NCBI RefSeq assembly: GCF_019670005.1
Contig: NZ_AP019783.1
Span: 1,322,501-1,386,500, forward strand
Length of the DNA stretch: 64,000 bases
From: Methylomagnum ishizawai
Lineage (GTDB): Bacteria > Pseudomonadota > Gammaproteobacteria > Methylococcales > Methylococcaceae
Reading direction: 5' to 3'
The stretch's first letter is position 1, and each line of letters begins with the position of its first letter. The notes below the pieces were generated by a model. It was given only the letters and a program-made list of their open reading frames with translations. It made no database searches and was not told where the DNA came from. This document shows, piece by piece, positions 56,846-64,000 of the stretch. The translations under genes were made by a program, and so were the position numbers.

Positions 56846-59613
56846 TGGCCGCCCCGGACCGGATCGATACCCGCGCCTTGCTGGCGGGGGTGGATATTGT
56901 CGAGGTGGTGCGCGGCTACCTGGGCCGCGACGCCCTCAGGAAGGAGGGCGCGGAATGGGCGGCGTGCTGCCCGTTCCACACCGAGGCGACGCCCTCGTTC
57001 AAGGTGAACCCGGCCAAGCAGATGTACCACTGCTTCGGGTGCGGCGCGAACGGGGACGCTATCAAGTTCGTGCGGGACTATGAGCGGGTGGGGTTCCGCA
57101 AGGCGGTGGAAATCCTGGGCGGCGGGGCGTTCGCGCCCGCGTCCAGGCCTCCGGCCAGCCCGGCCCCGCCAGCGCGGAAAGCCCGTAGCGATTGGACGCC
57201 CATCGTCCCGGCGGATGCCGATGCCTTCGCGGCCAAACTGAGCCACGGGCACCGGGGCATGCCGGAAGCGGTGTACACCTACCGGGATCAACAAGGGCGG
57301 TTGCTGGGCTACACCCGGCGCTTCCGCACCTCGGACGGCGGCAAGGAAGTCTTGCCGCTGACCTGGGCGCGGAACGAAGCGGGGGAGCGCATGTGGCGCG
57401 ACCTGGCGTTCCCGGTGCCGCGCCCGTTGTATGGATTGGATCGGCTGCCCGGCGACAGGCCGGTGCTGATCGTCGAGGGAGAAAAATGCGTGGATGTCGC
57501 ATCCGCGCACGTCGAAACGGATTTCGTGGTGGTGAGCTGGCCCGGCGGTGGCAAAGCCGTCGATAAGGCCGATTGGTCGCCGTTGGCGGGCCGGATCGTC
57601 GCGATCTGGCCGGACTGCGACGCCAAGCGGGTCAAGCCGACCCGCGAGGAAACGGCGGCGGGCGTGGACCCGCTGTCGAAACCGTTGCTGCCGGAGGCGG
57701 AGCAACCGGGGATGAAGGCGGCGCGCCTGATCATCGCGCAACTCCACGCCCTGGAACCGCCCGCGGTGGTGAACTTGGTGGCGATTCCCCGCCCCGGCGA
57801 GAAGCCGGACGGCTGGGACATCGCCGATGCCATCGGGGAGGGGCTGACCGGCGTCGCGCTGGTGGCCCATATCCGTAAAGGGTCCGTCCACATCGCGCCC
57901 GAGGCGCATCGAACCCAGACCTGTAGGACCGATGATGGTCCCCCACCCCCGGCTACCGTGTCGCATGGTTCCGGGCGTGTCGCGAGGCTGGGTGGCGATA
58001 CGGCGCGGCCAGGGGGCGGCCCGGACGATGGCGGAGGAGGCGGCGAGGGCAGGCCGGAGGTCAAGATCGGCCCCGACCGGCTCATCAGCGCCATGTTGGA
58101 AGCGGAGCGGGTGCTGTTCGCGGGCACCGACCCGCCCTTCTTCGAGCGGGGCGGGATATTGACGCGGACGGCCTACATCGACCGGGTGCGCGAGCGCCAG
58201 GGCGAGGTAGTGGTTGAACCCGGCGCTTTGACCCTGGTGCCGGTCAACGTGGGTTGGCTACGGCGGCGGATGCAGGTGGCGTGCAGGTTCGTGTCCTGGA
58301 ATAGCCGGGCCGAAAGTTGGCTGCCCTGCAACCTGCCGAAGGAGTACGCGGAATCGTACATCGACGGCAACGAATGGATGGTGCCGGTGCTGCGGGCCGT
58401 GGTGGAAGCCCCGGTCTTGCGCCCGGATGGGTCGATCCTATCGAGGCCGGGCTTCGATCCGAAGACCGGGATTTATCTGGCCAGCGAGGTGAAATGGAAG
58501 CTGCCGCCGAACCGGACCCAGGGCGGAAGGATCGATCCGGGGACCGATACGGCGGTGCAATGGGCGCGGGCGCAGTTCGAGGACTTGTTCAACCCGTTCA
58601 AGCCCGAGGCCGGGCCGGATATCGCGGTGCTGATCACGGCGGTGTTGACCGGCCTGGTCAAGACCCAGTGCGGCCCGGCGCCGGGGTTCATCATCACCGC
58701 CCCGGTGTTCGGTTCGGGCAAGGGCAAGCTGGCGGACATCATCGGCATCATCCTGACCGGGCGCACCGTGCCCATGATGACGATGCCGGTGGATTCCAAG
58801 GGCAAGGCCGACGAGAAGGAGTTCAAGAAGGCGCTGTTCGCGACCTTGTTGGGCGGCGAGCGCATCGTCTGCATCGACGAGGTGAAGCGGACGCTGGCCT
58901 CCCCGACCTTGGATTCGATGCTGACCCAGGAAACGGTGTTCGACCGGGTGCTGGGGGTGTCGAAGAACGCCACCGTGCGGCCCACGGATAGCCTGTTCCT
59001 GGCGCTGGGCAACAACGTCACGGTATCGGCGGACAGCTCGCGGCGCTGGCTGCGGTGCTATCTGAATCCGAACTGCGCGGACCCGCACCTCCGGGTGTTC
59101 GACCGCGACGCCATCCTGCACGCCAAGGAAAACCGGGTGAAGCTGGTGTGCGCGGCCCTGACCTTGCTGCACGCCTATGTCATGGCGGGTTCGCCGGATA
59201 TGGGGGTGCGCCTGGGCAGTTTCGAGCGCTGGGCGGCCCTGGTGCCGTCCGCCGTGCGCTGGCTGGGATTGCCGGACCCGTGCAAGACCCAGGAAGCCTG
59301 GAAGGAACAGGACGAGGACCGGGCCGACTTGGCGCGGCTGCTGGAAGCCTGGAGCGAGCGCTACGGGGATATTCCCGTGACGGCGCAGGAGGTTTGCCGG
59401 GAAATGGAGGACCGGCCCAAGCACGAACCCAATGCGAAATTGCTCGGGGTCCTGAAGGACATTTGCGGCGAGAAAAGCGGGTTCAACGCCAACCGCCTGG
59501 GCGTCCACCTCAGCCGCAAGGGCAAGCGGGTGGTCGATGGGAAGCGGTTCGAGGATGCCGGGAAGAAAAGCCACAAGACGCAGTGGAAGGTGGTCGAGGT
59601 CGGCAAGGCGTGA
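56845..59613 (+). CDS. Phage DNA primase-helicase (CHC2/TOPRIM)
   Basis: A 922-residue replication protein. Residues 1-95 form a DnaG-type CHC2 zinc finger (CCPFHTEATPSFKVNP...YHCFGCGANGDAIKF; Cys42, His45, Cys63, Cys66). A TOPRIM-like domain follows at ~195-330 (VLIVEGEKCVDVA). A Pro/Gly-rich linker (~355-400) leads to an ATPase module with P-loop VFGSGKGKLADI near residue 620 and a Walker-B-like ERIVCIDEVKR. It should prime and unwind DNA at the phage origin; the iterons lie directly behind it. ATG 56845 follows GGGAGG. Confidence 0.88.
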   Translation: MAAPDRIDTRALLAGVDIVEVVRGYLGRDALRKEGAEWAACCPFHTEATPSFKVNPAKQMYHCFGCGANGDAIKFVRDYERVGFRKAVEILGGGAFAPASRPPASPAPPARKARSDWTPIVPADADAFAAKLSHGHRGMPEAVYTYRDQQGRLLGYTRRFRTSDGGKEVLPLTWARNEAGERMWRDLAFPVPRPLYGLDRLPGDRPVLIVEGEKCVDVASAHVETDFVVVSWPGGGKAVDKADWSPLAGRIVAIWPDCDAKRVKPTREETAAGVDPLSKPLLPEAEQPGMKAARLIIAQLHALEPPAVVNLVAIPRPGEKPDGWDIADAIGEGLTGVALVAHIRKGSVHIAPEAHRTQTCRTDDGPPPPATVSHGSGRVARLGGDTARPGGGPDDGGGGGEGRPEVKIGPDRLISAMLEAERVLFAGTDPPFFERGGILTRTAYIDRVRERQGEVVVEPGALTLVPVNVGWLRRRMQVACRFVSWNSRAESWLPCNLPKEYAESYIDGNEWMVPVLRAVVEAPVLRPDGSILSRPGFDPKTGIYLASEVKWKLPPNRTQGGRIDPGTDTAVQWARAQFEDLFNPFKPEAGPDIAVLITAVLTGLVKTQCGPAPGFIITAPVFGSGKGKLADIIGIILTGRTVPMMTMPVDSKGKADEKEFKKALFATLLGGERIVCIDEVKRTLASPTLDSMLTQETVFDRVLGVSKNATVRPTDSLFLALGNNVTVSADSSRRWLRCYLNPNCADPHLRVFDRDAILHAKENRVKLVCAALTLLHAYVMAGSPDMGVRLGSFERWAALVPSAVRWLGLPDPCKTQEAWKEQDEDRADLARLLEAWSERYGDIPVTAQEVCREMEDRPKHEPNAKLLGVLKDICGEKSGFNANRLGVHLSRKGKRVVDGKRFEDAGKKSHKTQWKVVEVGKA

Positions 59614-59633
59614 GCCTGGAAATCCCAAAGTAC

Positions 59634-59909
59634 CAGACTCACGGCAGACTCACGGCAGACTCACGGGGATAACCGATTGAATTGGAAGGGGTTTATGGCC
59701 TTTCCGTGAGTCTGCTGAGTTTGGATTCCATTTCTACGCGCGGGCGGTTTCGCGCAATGCCATGGCCCACAGGGGGAAAGGATGAAAAAGCTTCCGCGTG
59801 AATATGGAAAGCAGACTCACCAGACTCACCAAAGCAGGGTGAATGCTTTGGAAATCATCGGCTTGCGCCCGTGAGTCTGCCGTGAGTTTGCCGTGAGTCT
59901 GGGAGTCTG
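59634..59909. repeat. Iteron cluster, likely prophage replication origin
   Basis: Ten copies of a 9-11 bp word CAGACTCAC(GG) or its complement lie in one 276-base gap. Forward copies: 59634, 59645 and 59656 (three perfect tandem 11-mers), and 59812 and 59821. Reverse copies: 59704-59714 (perfect), 59871-59879, 59882-59890 (one mismatch), 59893-59901 and 59901-59909 (one mismatch). Between them is a relatively AT-rich patch (59670-59760). No gene is seen in 59614-60014. Repeats right behind a replication protein gene are typical of iteron origins. Confidence 0.75.
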
Positions 59910-60014
59910 CCCGGCGGCGTGCGCTTACCGCTTATCCGGTGGGTGCCGGTCGGGGTTGGGTCCTGTCGCCACGAAGGTGGGGGGATGGTCGGTTTAGCAA
60001 CGGGGAATGAGGGA

Positions 60015-60467
60015 ATGAGGCAGGGGAATCCAATCCAGAAAACGGTCACGCCCATCGTCGCCCTGGACGTGGTGGAGGCCACGTTGAGGCTCTGGGGCGA
60101 ATATGCGGCGTCCGGGGCGGCGGCGGACGCGGAGTTACGCGGTTATCCCAGGCGTAGCGCCCACGTCCCGCGCCCGCCGCGCTCCAGCCGTTGCGGCCAC
60201 GACCCGGACCGGGCGGCGGCGGCCCAGGTGCGGACCCTGGCCGGATTGGTCGAAGAAATCCTGCCCCAGATCGAACCCCGGTTGCGGGTGATCCTGCGCC
60301 AGCGCTACCAGTTGCGGATGCCGTGCCGCACGGGACGGGAGGATGTGCGGTTGGTGGGCGCGGGCGGCGGGCGGATGGGCGAGCGGGAATACCAATCGCT
60401 ACGGAAACTGGCGGTGGAACGGGTAGGGCAATTGCTGGGTCATCGTTTGCGCCAGTCGATACGCTAG
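60015..60467 (+). CDS. Putative phage late-gene regulator (Q/ArpU-like)
   Basis: A 150-residue basic protein. The C-terminal part (EPRLRVILRQRYQLRMPCR...GEREYQSLRKLAVERVGQLLG) resembles the sigma-region-4-like helix-turn-helix in phage antiterminators and ArpU/RinA-type late activators. Its position between replication genes and the lysis/packaging genes, right before a strong terminator, fits such a role. ATG 60015 has GAGGG close upstream; longer starts exist. The function is inferred. Confidence 0.55.
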   Translation: MRQGNPIQKTVTPIVALDVVEATLRLWGEYAASGAAADAELRGYPRRSAHVPRPPRSSRCGHDPDRAAAAQVRTLAGLVEEILPQIEPRLRVILRQRYQLRMPCRTGREDVRLVGAGGGRMGEREYQSLRKLAVERVGQLLGHRLRQSIR

Positions 60468-60527
60468 GGGGGTTGCAACCGTGTCGGAGCTGTGGTAGAA
60501 AGTAGCTAATATCGAATAGGTATGTCC

Positions 60528-60561
60528 AAAGCCCGCTATGGCCCATAGCGGGCTTTTTTTT
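60528..60561 (+). terminator. Intrinsic terminator before the late genes
   Basis: Stem AAAGCCCGCTAT/ATAGCGGGCTTT around GGCCC, followed by eight T residues. It stands between the putative late regulator and the late operon, the spot where lambdoid phages need antitermination. Confidence 0.88.
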
Positions 60562-60587
60562 GGCCCGAATTTTACCGGAGGCGGCGC

Positions 60588-60752
60588 GTGCGGAACTGGA
60601 AAACCACCCTGTGCGGACTCGGCGGCGCGGTCGCCGTCGCTTGGCAACCCTATCTGACCGGCGGGCAATCCCCGGGGCCGGAGGATTTGATCCTGGCCGC
60701 GACGGTGGCCGCGCTGGGTTTCTTCGCGCGGGACGCATCCCATGGCGGCTAA
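60588..60752 (+). CDS. Small phage membrane protein, holin candidate
   Basis: A 54-residue protein translated from GTG (WKTTLCGLGGAVAVAWQPYL...PEDLILAATVAALGFFARD). Two short hydrophobic stretches separated by a GG-x-SPGP turn are compatible with a small holin. GGAGG lies six bases before the start. It overlaps the next gene by 11 bases (ATGGCGGCTAA). Confidence 0.55.
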   Translation: MRNWKTTLCGLGGAVAVAWQPYLTGGQSPGPEDLILAATVAALGFFARDASHGG

Positions 60753-60972
60753 AGGCAGGCCCGGCCAGGAAGGCCAGCACGGGGACGACAGGGTGCGGGT
60801 CGTGGATATCGACGATGGCCGCACGCTATCCACCCAGGACATCGCGGATTTCCACGAGCTGATCAACGCCTACAGGGCATTGAGATGGCTGCTGGCGGCG
60901 GGGATCGCCTTCGTGATGCTGGTGGGTTTCGACAAGCTCTACGGCTTCGTCAAGGCGCATTGGGTGGGTTGA
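60742..60972 (+). CDS. Small phage membrane protein
   Basis: A 76-residue protein: charged N-terminal half (GQHGDDRVRVVDIDDGRTLSTQDIADFHELI) and one C-terminal membrane helix (WLLAAGIAFVMLVGFDKLYGF). Could be an antiholin or spanin-like partner of the preceding gene. Ends in a TGATG overlap. Confidence 0.5.
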   Translation: MAAKGRPGQEGQHGDDRVRVVDIDDGRTLSTQDIADFHELINAYRALRWLLAAGIAFVMLVGFDKLYGFVKAHWVG

Positions 60973-61262
60973 TGGCCGCGCAAGGGTATTCGTCGCTGGG
61001 GGAGGGCATCGCCACGTTGTGGCGCGGCAAGCCCCGCCCGCCCGCCAAGACCGTCAAGGTCGATCTGGCGGAGGTCCGGGCGCGGGCCATCGAGGAGGCC
61101 CGTCTGCGCGGGGTGGACATCGATGTGGATGGGTTGATCGAGGCGGCGGTGGCGGACCGGGGCGTCCTGGACGCGCGGACCCGTGTCGGCGCGGCCCTCG
61201 CCCTGGCCGAGGAGGGGTTGAGCGATGGAAGCCGGGGAAAAGCCGCAGGCCGGACGGGTTGA
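60972..61262 (+). CDS. Hypothetical phage protein before terminase
   Basis: A 96-residue protein, helical and acidic in its second half (VDLAEVRARAIEEARLRGVDIDVDGLIEAAV). No family recognised. It overlaps the next gene by 38 bases. Confidence 0.45.
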   Translation: MAAQGYSSLGEGIATLWRGKPRPPAKTVKVDLAEVRARAIEEARLRGVDIDVDGLIEAAVADRGVLDARTRVGAALALAEEGLSDGSRGKAAGRTG

Positions 61263-61620
61263 GTCGAGGCTGGCGCAAATCCGCGCGATGTTCCGCGAGC
61301 GGGGGTTCGATCCCATCGCGGTGGTGGTCGAGGAAATCCAGGCCGGGCCACGGGTGGTCGGCGGGATCGTCATGGGCTTGTCGGCGTCGGAAACGGTGTC
61401 GGCGGCGCTCGGCGTGGCGAAGCTGGAAGCGGAGTGGGAGAAGATCGAACTCGCCAAGAACCCCCCGGCGGGGAAGCGCGGCGGGGCGCGGGTCACGGTC
61501 AACCCGGACGGGTCGGTGCAGACCGATATTTTCGCGGACCTGGAAAGCATTTCGGATGAGCAACTCGAACAACGCATCGCCCGCCGCCAGGAAGCGCTCG
61601 GAATTGTTGGCGCTGGATAG
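61225..61620 (+). CDS. Hypothetical phage protein, possible small terminase
   Basis: A 131-residue protein placed directly before TerL, where TerS is usual. It contains RLAQIRAMFRERGFDPIAVVVEEIQA and a helical central region (ETVSAALGVAKLEAEWEKIELAKN). No clear TerS helix-turn-helix, so the assignment rests on position. It overlaps TerL by 65 bases. Confidence 0.45.
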   Translation: MEAGEKPQAGRVESRLAQIRAMFRERGFDPIAVVVEEIQAGPRVVGGIVMGLSASETVSAALGVAKLEAEWEKIELAKNPPAGKRGGARVTVNPDGSVQTDIFADLESISDEQLEQRIARRQEALGIVGAG

Positions 61621-63103
61621 GGAGCTGGCTGAGCTGGAACGGCGGCGGGCGCGGCGGAAGTTGTTCACGTACTACCCGGAGACCGGCCCGCTCCGGCGCG
61701 GGTTGTACCCCAAGCACCTGGAGTTTTTCCGGGCCGGGAAGGATTTCCAGGAGCGCTGCGCGATGGCGGCGAACCGGATCGGCAAAACCGAGGGGATGGG
61801 CGGCTACGAGTTCGCCCTGCACCTGACGGGCCGGTACCCGGAGTGGTGGCCGGGGCGGCGGTTCGATAGGCCGGTCAAGGCCATCGCGGCGGGCAAGCTG
61901 AAGGAATCCACCCGCGACATCGTGCAGGAGAAATTGTTCGGTCCCATCCTCTACCAGGTCGGCGGCAAGGCGTTCGCGGGCACGGGCCTGGTGCCGGGCG
62001 ACGATATCGCCAAGGCGCTGTGGCGCACGGGGATCAACCCGCCGATGGCCGACACGGTATATGTCGTCCATTGGAAGGAGGGCCAACCGGATGGCTATTC
62101 GATTTGCAAGTTGAAGAGCTACGAGCAAGGCCGGGCGGTGTTCGAGGGGTTCGAGGCCGATGTGTTCTGGGGCGACGAGGAGCCGCCGTGGGAGGTCTAC
62201 GACGAGGCGATGGTCCGGCTCATGACGACCGGCGGGCTGTCGATGCTGACCTACACGCCGCTGGACGGCATCACCGAGGTGGTGGAGCTGTTCATGCCGG
62301 GGATCGGCATCGGGCCGGTGCCGGAGTCCACCACCAAGTACACGGTCAACGCGGGGTGGGACGACGCGCCGCATTTGAGCCCGGAGGAAATCGCCAAGCG
62401 CCGGGCGGAAACGCCGAAAAGGTTGTTGGCGGCGCGGTCGCAGGGGCTGCCCGTGCTGGGGTCGGGGCTGGTCTTCCCGGTGGACGACGAGGGGATCGTG
62501 GTCGATCCGTTCCCCCTCCCGGACCATTGGCCGCGCATCTGCGGGCAGGATTTCGGGTGGGACCATCCGCACGCCAACGTGTGGCTGGCCTGGGACCGGG
62601 AGACCGACACCGTGTACGTCTACGACGAGTACGCGGCGTCGGAATCGTCGGCACCGATCCATGCCTCGGCGATCAAGGCGCGGGGGGATTGGATCCCGGT
62701 GGCCTGGCCCGCCGATGGATTGCAGCACGAGAAGGGGTCGGGCACCCAGTTGGCCGGGCAATACCGGGCCGAAGGCGTGGCGATGCTGCACGAACACGCG
62801 AGGTTCCCGGAGGTGGGGGAAAGCACCGAGACGGAGTCCAGCCGGGTGAGCGTCGAGGCCGGGCTGAACGAGATGTTGACCCGGATGCAAACCGGGCGTT
62901 GGAAGGTGTTCCGGGTGTGCCAGGGCTGGCTGAAGGAAAAGGCCATCTACCGAAGGGACAAGAAAGGCAAGATCGTGAAGACCAACGACGACCGGATCGA
63001 CGCCAGCCGCTACGGGCTGATGATGCTCAGGTTCGCCCGGACCCGGCCCGTGGTGGAAGCCTCCCTGTCCGGCTATTACAGCCGCAAGGCGGGTTGGCGC
63101 TGA
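61556..63103 (+). CDS. Phage terminase large subunit
   Basis: A 515-residue packaging motor. The ATPase half has the Walker A variant AANRIGKTEG (71-80) and a Walker B-like VFWGDEEPP near residue 203. The nuclease half has CGQDFGWDHPHANVWLAWD and DDRIDASRYGLMML with the metal-binding Asp residues. It cuts and pumps DNA into the prohead. The ATG at 61556 is the first start that gives a compact N-terminus (SELLALDRELAELERRRARRK); an open frame upstream is only a shadow. Confidence 0.92.
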   Translation: MSNSNNASPAARKRSELLALDRELAELERRRARRKLFTYYPETGPLRRGLYPKHLEFFRAGKDFQERCAMAANRIGKTEGMGGYEFALHLTGRYPEWWPGRRFDRPVKAIAAGKLKESTRDIVQEKLFGPILYQVGGKAFAGTGLVPGDDIAKALWRTGINPPMADTVYVVHWKEGQPDGYSICKLKSYEQGRAVFEGFEADVFWGDEEPPWEVYDEAMVRLMTTGGLSMLTYTPLDGITEVVELFMPGIGIGPVPESTTKYTVNAGWDDAPHLSPEEIAKRRAETPKRLLAARSQGLPVLGSGLVFPVDDEGIVVDPFPLPDHWPRICGQDFGWDHPHANVWLAWDRETDTVYVYDEYAASESSAPIHASAIKARGDWIPVAWPADGLQHEKGSGTQLAGQYRAEGVAMLHEHARFPEVGESTETESSRVSVEAGLNEMLTRMQTGRWKVFRVCQGWLKEKAIYRRDKKGKIVKTNDDRIDASRYGLMMLRFARTRPVVEASLSGYYSRKAGWR

Positions 63104-64000
63104 TGGAGGGCGGGATGCAGCAGCGGGTGGTGGACAAGCTGGACCGGGACCGCGACCCGCGTTCCGATGGCCTGAGCCTGGCGCAGTTCGAGAAGTTCAC
63201 CCAGCAAATCCGGGATCAACCGGACTGGCGGGTGGAGGCGGACAGGTGCGCCGACTACTACGACAACAACCAGTTGGACCGGGAGACCCTGGCGCGGCTG
63301 GAAGCGCGGGGCATGGGGCCGCTGATCCGCAACCTGGTCAAGCCGACCATCGATCTGGTCCTGGGGATCGAGGCGCAGAACAAACGGGACTGGCGGGTGG
63401 AGGCCGATACCGACGAGGTGGAGGAAACCGCCGAGGGGCTGTCGAGCAAGCTGCACGAATCCGAGCGGGAGGCGCGGGCCGACCGGGCGATTTCCGATGC
63501 GTTCGGGGCTTCGGTCAAGGCCGGGCTGGGTTGGGTGGAGGTCGGGGAAAGCCCGGACCCGTTCGACTATCCCGACACCGTGGAATACATCCACCGCCGG
63601 GAAATGTGGTGGGACTGGTTCGCCCGGAAGCCGGACCTGAAGGACGCGGGCTGGTTGATCCGGCGGCGCTGGTACGAGGTGGACTACCTCAAGGGGCTGC
63701 TGCCGCAATGGGCCTGGGTGTTCGACACGGCGTTCGACAACTGGGGCCGGGCCTGGATCGATAGCGGCGACCGCCAGCCCTGGCTCGGCGAGGGGCCGGA
63801 ACAGCCCGCGCGGTCCTCGTTGACGGAAATGGAGTGGATCGACCGGACCCGGCGGCGGGTGTGCCTGCACGAGGTCCGGCACCGGGTCTATGTGCGCGGG
63901 TATGTGCTCACGCTGCCGGATGGCCGGGTGGTGGAGTTGGACCTGGACAATCCGATGCACCTCCTGGCGGTCAACCAGGGCGTCAGGCCGGAGGCGCGGC
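63103..64000 (+). CDS. Phage portal protein, P22-like (partial, 3' end outside window)
   Basis: The first ~299 residues, beginning at a TGATG overlap with terL. Characteristic segments include IRDQPDWRVEADRCADYYDNNQ, LVKPTIDLVLGIEAQNKRDWRV and AFGASVKAGLGWVEVG, as in P22-type portals. The dodecameric portal is the DNA gate of the capsid. The frame is open at the window edge. Confidence 0.88.
   Translation, partial: MEGGMQQRVVDKLDRDRDPRSDGLSLAQFEKFTQQIRDQPDWRVEADRCADYYDNNQLDRETLARLEARGMGPLIRNLVKPTIDLVLGIEAQNKRDWRVEADTDEVEETAEGLSSKLHESEREARADRAISDAFGASVKAGLGWVEVGESPDPFDYPDTVEYIHRREMWWDWFARKPDLKDAGWLIRRRWYEVDYLKGLLPQWAWVFDTAFDNWGRAWIDSGDRQPWLGEGPEQPARSSLTEMEWIDRTRRRVCLHEVRHRVYVRGYVLTLPDGRVVELDLDNPMHLLAVNQGVRPEAR

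Larger units (their letters stand above)
51050..64000. mobile_element. Prophage integrated at tRNA-Met (left part)
   Basis: A continuous phage gene order starts at the tRNA 3' end: tyrosine integrase, excisionase, CI/Cro switch, Rha, primase-helicase, iterons, late regulator, small membrane proteins, TerL and portal. The right attachment site and the head, tail and packaging rest lie beyond the window. No frameshift or IS disrupts the visible genes, so the element may be functional. Confidence 0.9.

Noticed and set aside
59634-59909. CRISPR array
   Set aside because: The repeats are 9-11 bp, partly inverted and unevenly spaced, with no spacers of constant length; iterons fit better.
60560-60862. 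100-residue Arg-rich frame over the holin candidate
   Set aside because: It begins inside the terminator T tract and lacks membrane segments; the GTG-started 54-residue frame has the ribosome site.
61019-61555. N-terminal extension of the terminase
   Set aside because: It is Arg/Gly/Pro-rich shadow of two upstream phage genes in another frame.

Overview
The window is GC-rich bacterial chromosome that reads as a gammaproteobacterial methanotroph (Methylococcaceae, Methylococcus/Methylomagnum-like). The placement is inferred from form I RuBisCO (cbbLS), an MxaD-like periplasmic protein, phosphoketolase beside glycogen phosphorylase, and a complete Na+-NQR. No methane monooxygenase gene or 16S rRNA lies in the window, so genus cannot be fixed.

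Layout of the host part (1-51053). A bacterioferritin 3' end and YgiQ radical-SAM gene are followed by a minus-strand group of two DUF2490 porin-like proteins and a sigma-54 activator. Next come a secreted kelch protein, cbbLS, RNase P RNA on the opposite strand, and nqrABCDEF with nqrM. A CBS protein and exonuclease I lead to an MxaD-like/beta-propeller pair and then a compact nir operon: cytochrome cd1 gene, two c-type cytochromes, nirF, nirD, nirL, nirG, nirH and nirJ. This operon supplies most of the heme d1 pathway (siroheme decarboxylation by NirDLGH, NirJ and NirF steps) together with the cd1 apoprotein and electron donors; NirE is not in the window. A patch of poorly characterised genes follows, with an IS3-family relic, then ssb, a YajR-like MFS transporter, recQ and a TSUP exporter. 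A carbohydrate block contains a GH94 phosphorylase-like protein, phosphoketolase (Xfp) and glycogen phosphorylase. It ends with an unusual SCO1-MauG fusion, a YqaA-family membrane protein and an elongator tRNA-Met.

From about 51050 to the right edge lies a prophage integrated at the 3' end of tRNA-Met; its right end is outside the window. Leftward genes encode integrase, an AlpA-like excisionase and RMF-motif proteins. A CI-type repressor and a Cro-type protein diverge around operators of the form TTTTACG-N7-CGTAAAA. Rightward come a GH108 muramidase, a chain of translationally overlapping small genes including Rha, a CHC2/TOPRIM primase-helicase, a cluster of ten 9-11 bp iterons likely to be the replication origin, a putative late regulator, small membrane proteins, large terminase and the start of the portal gene (P22-like order).

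The items most worth a second look are the iteron cluster behind the primase, the three-site repressor operator set, the cd1 protein that blends NirS and NirN traits with an FNR-type promoter, the SCO1-MauG fusion with a CX5C copper motif, the overprinted xis/int genes, and intrinsic terminators with no assigned transcript near 10.6 kb and 27.75 kb.
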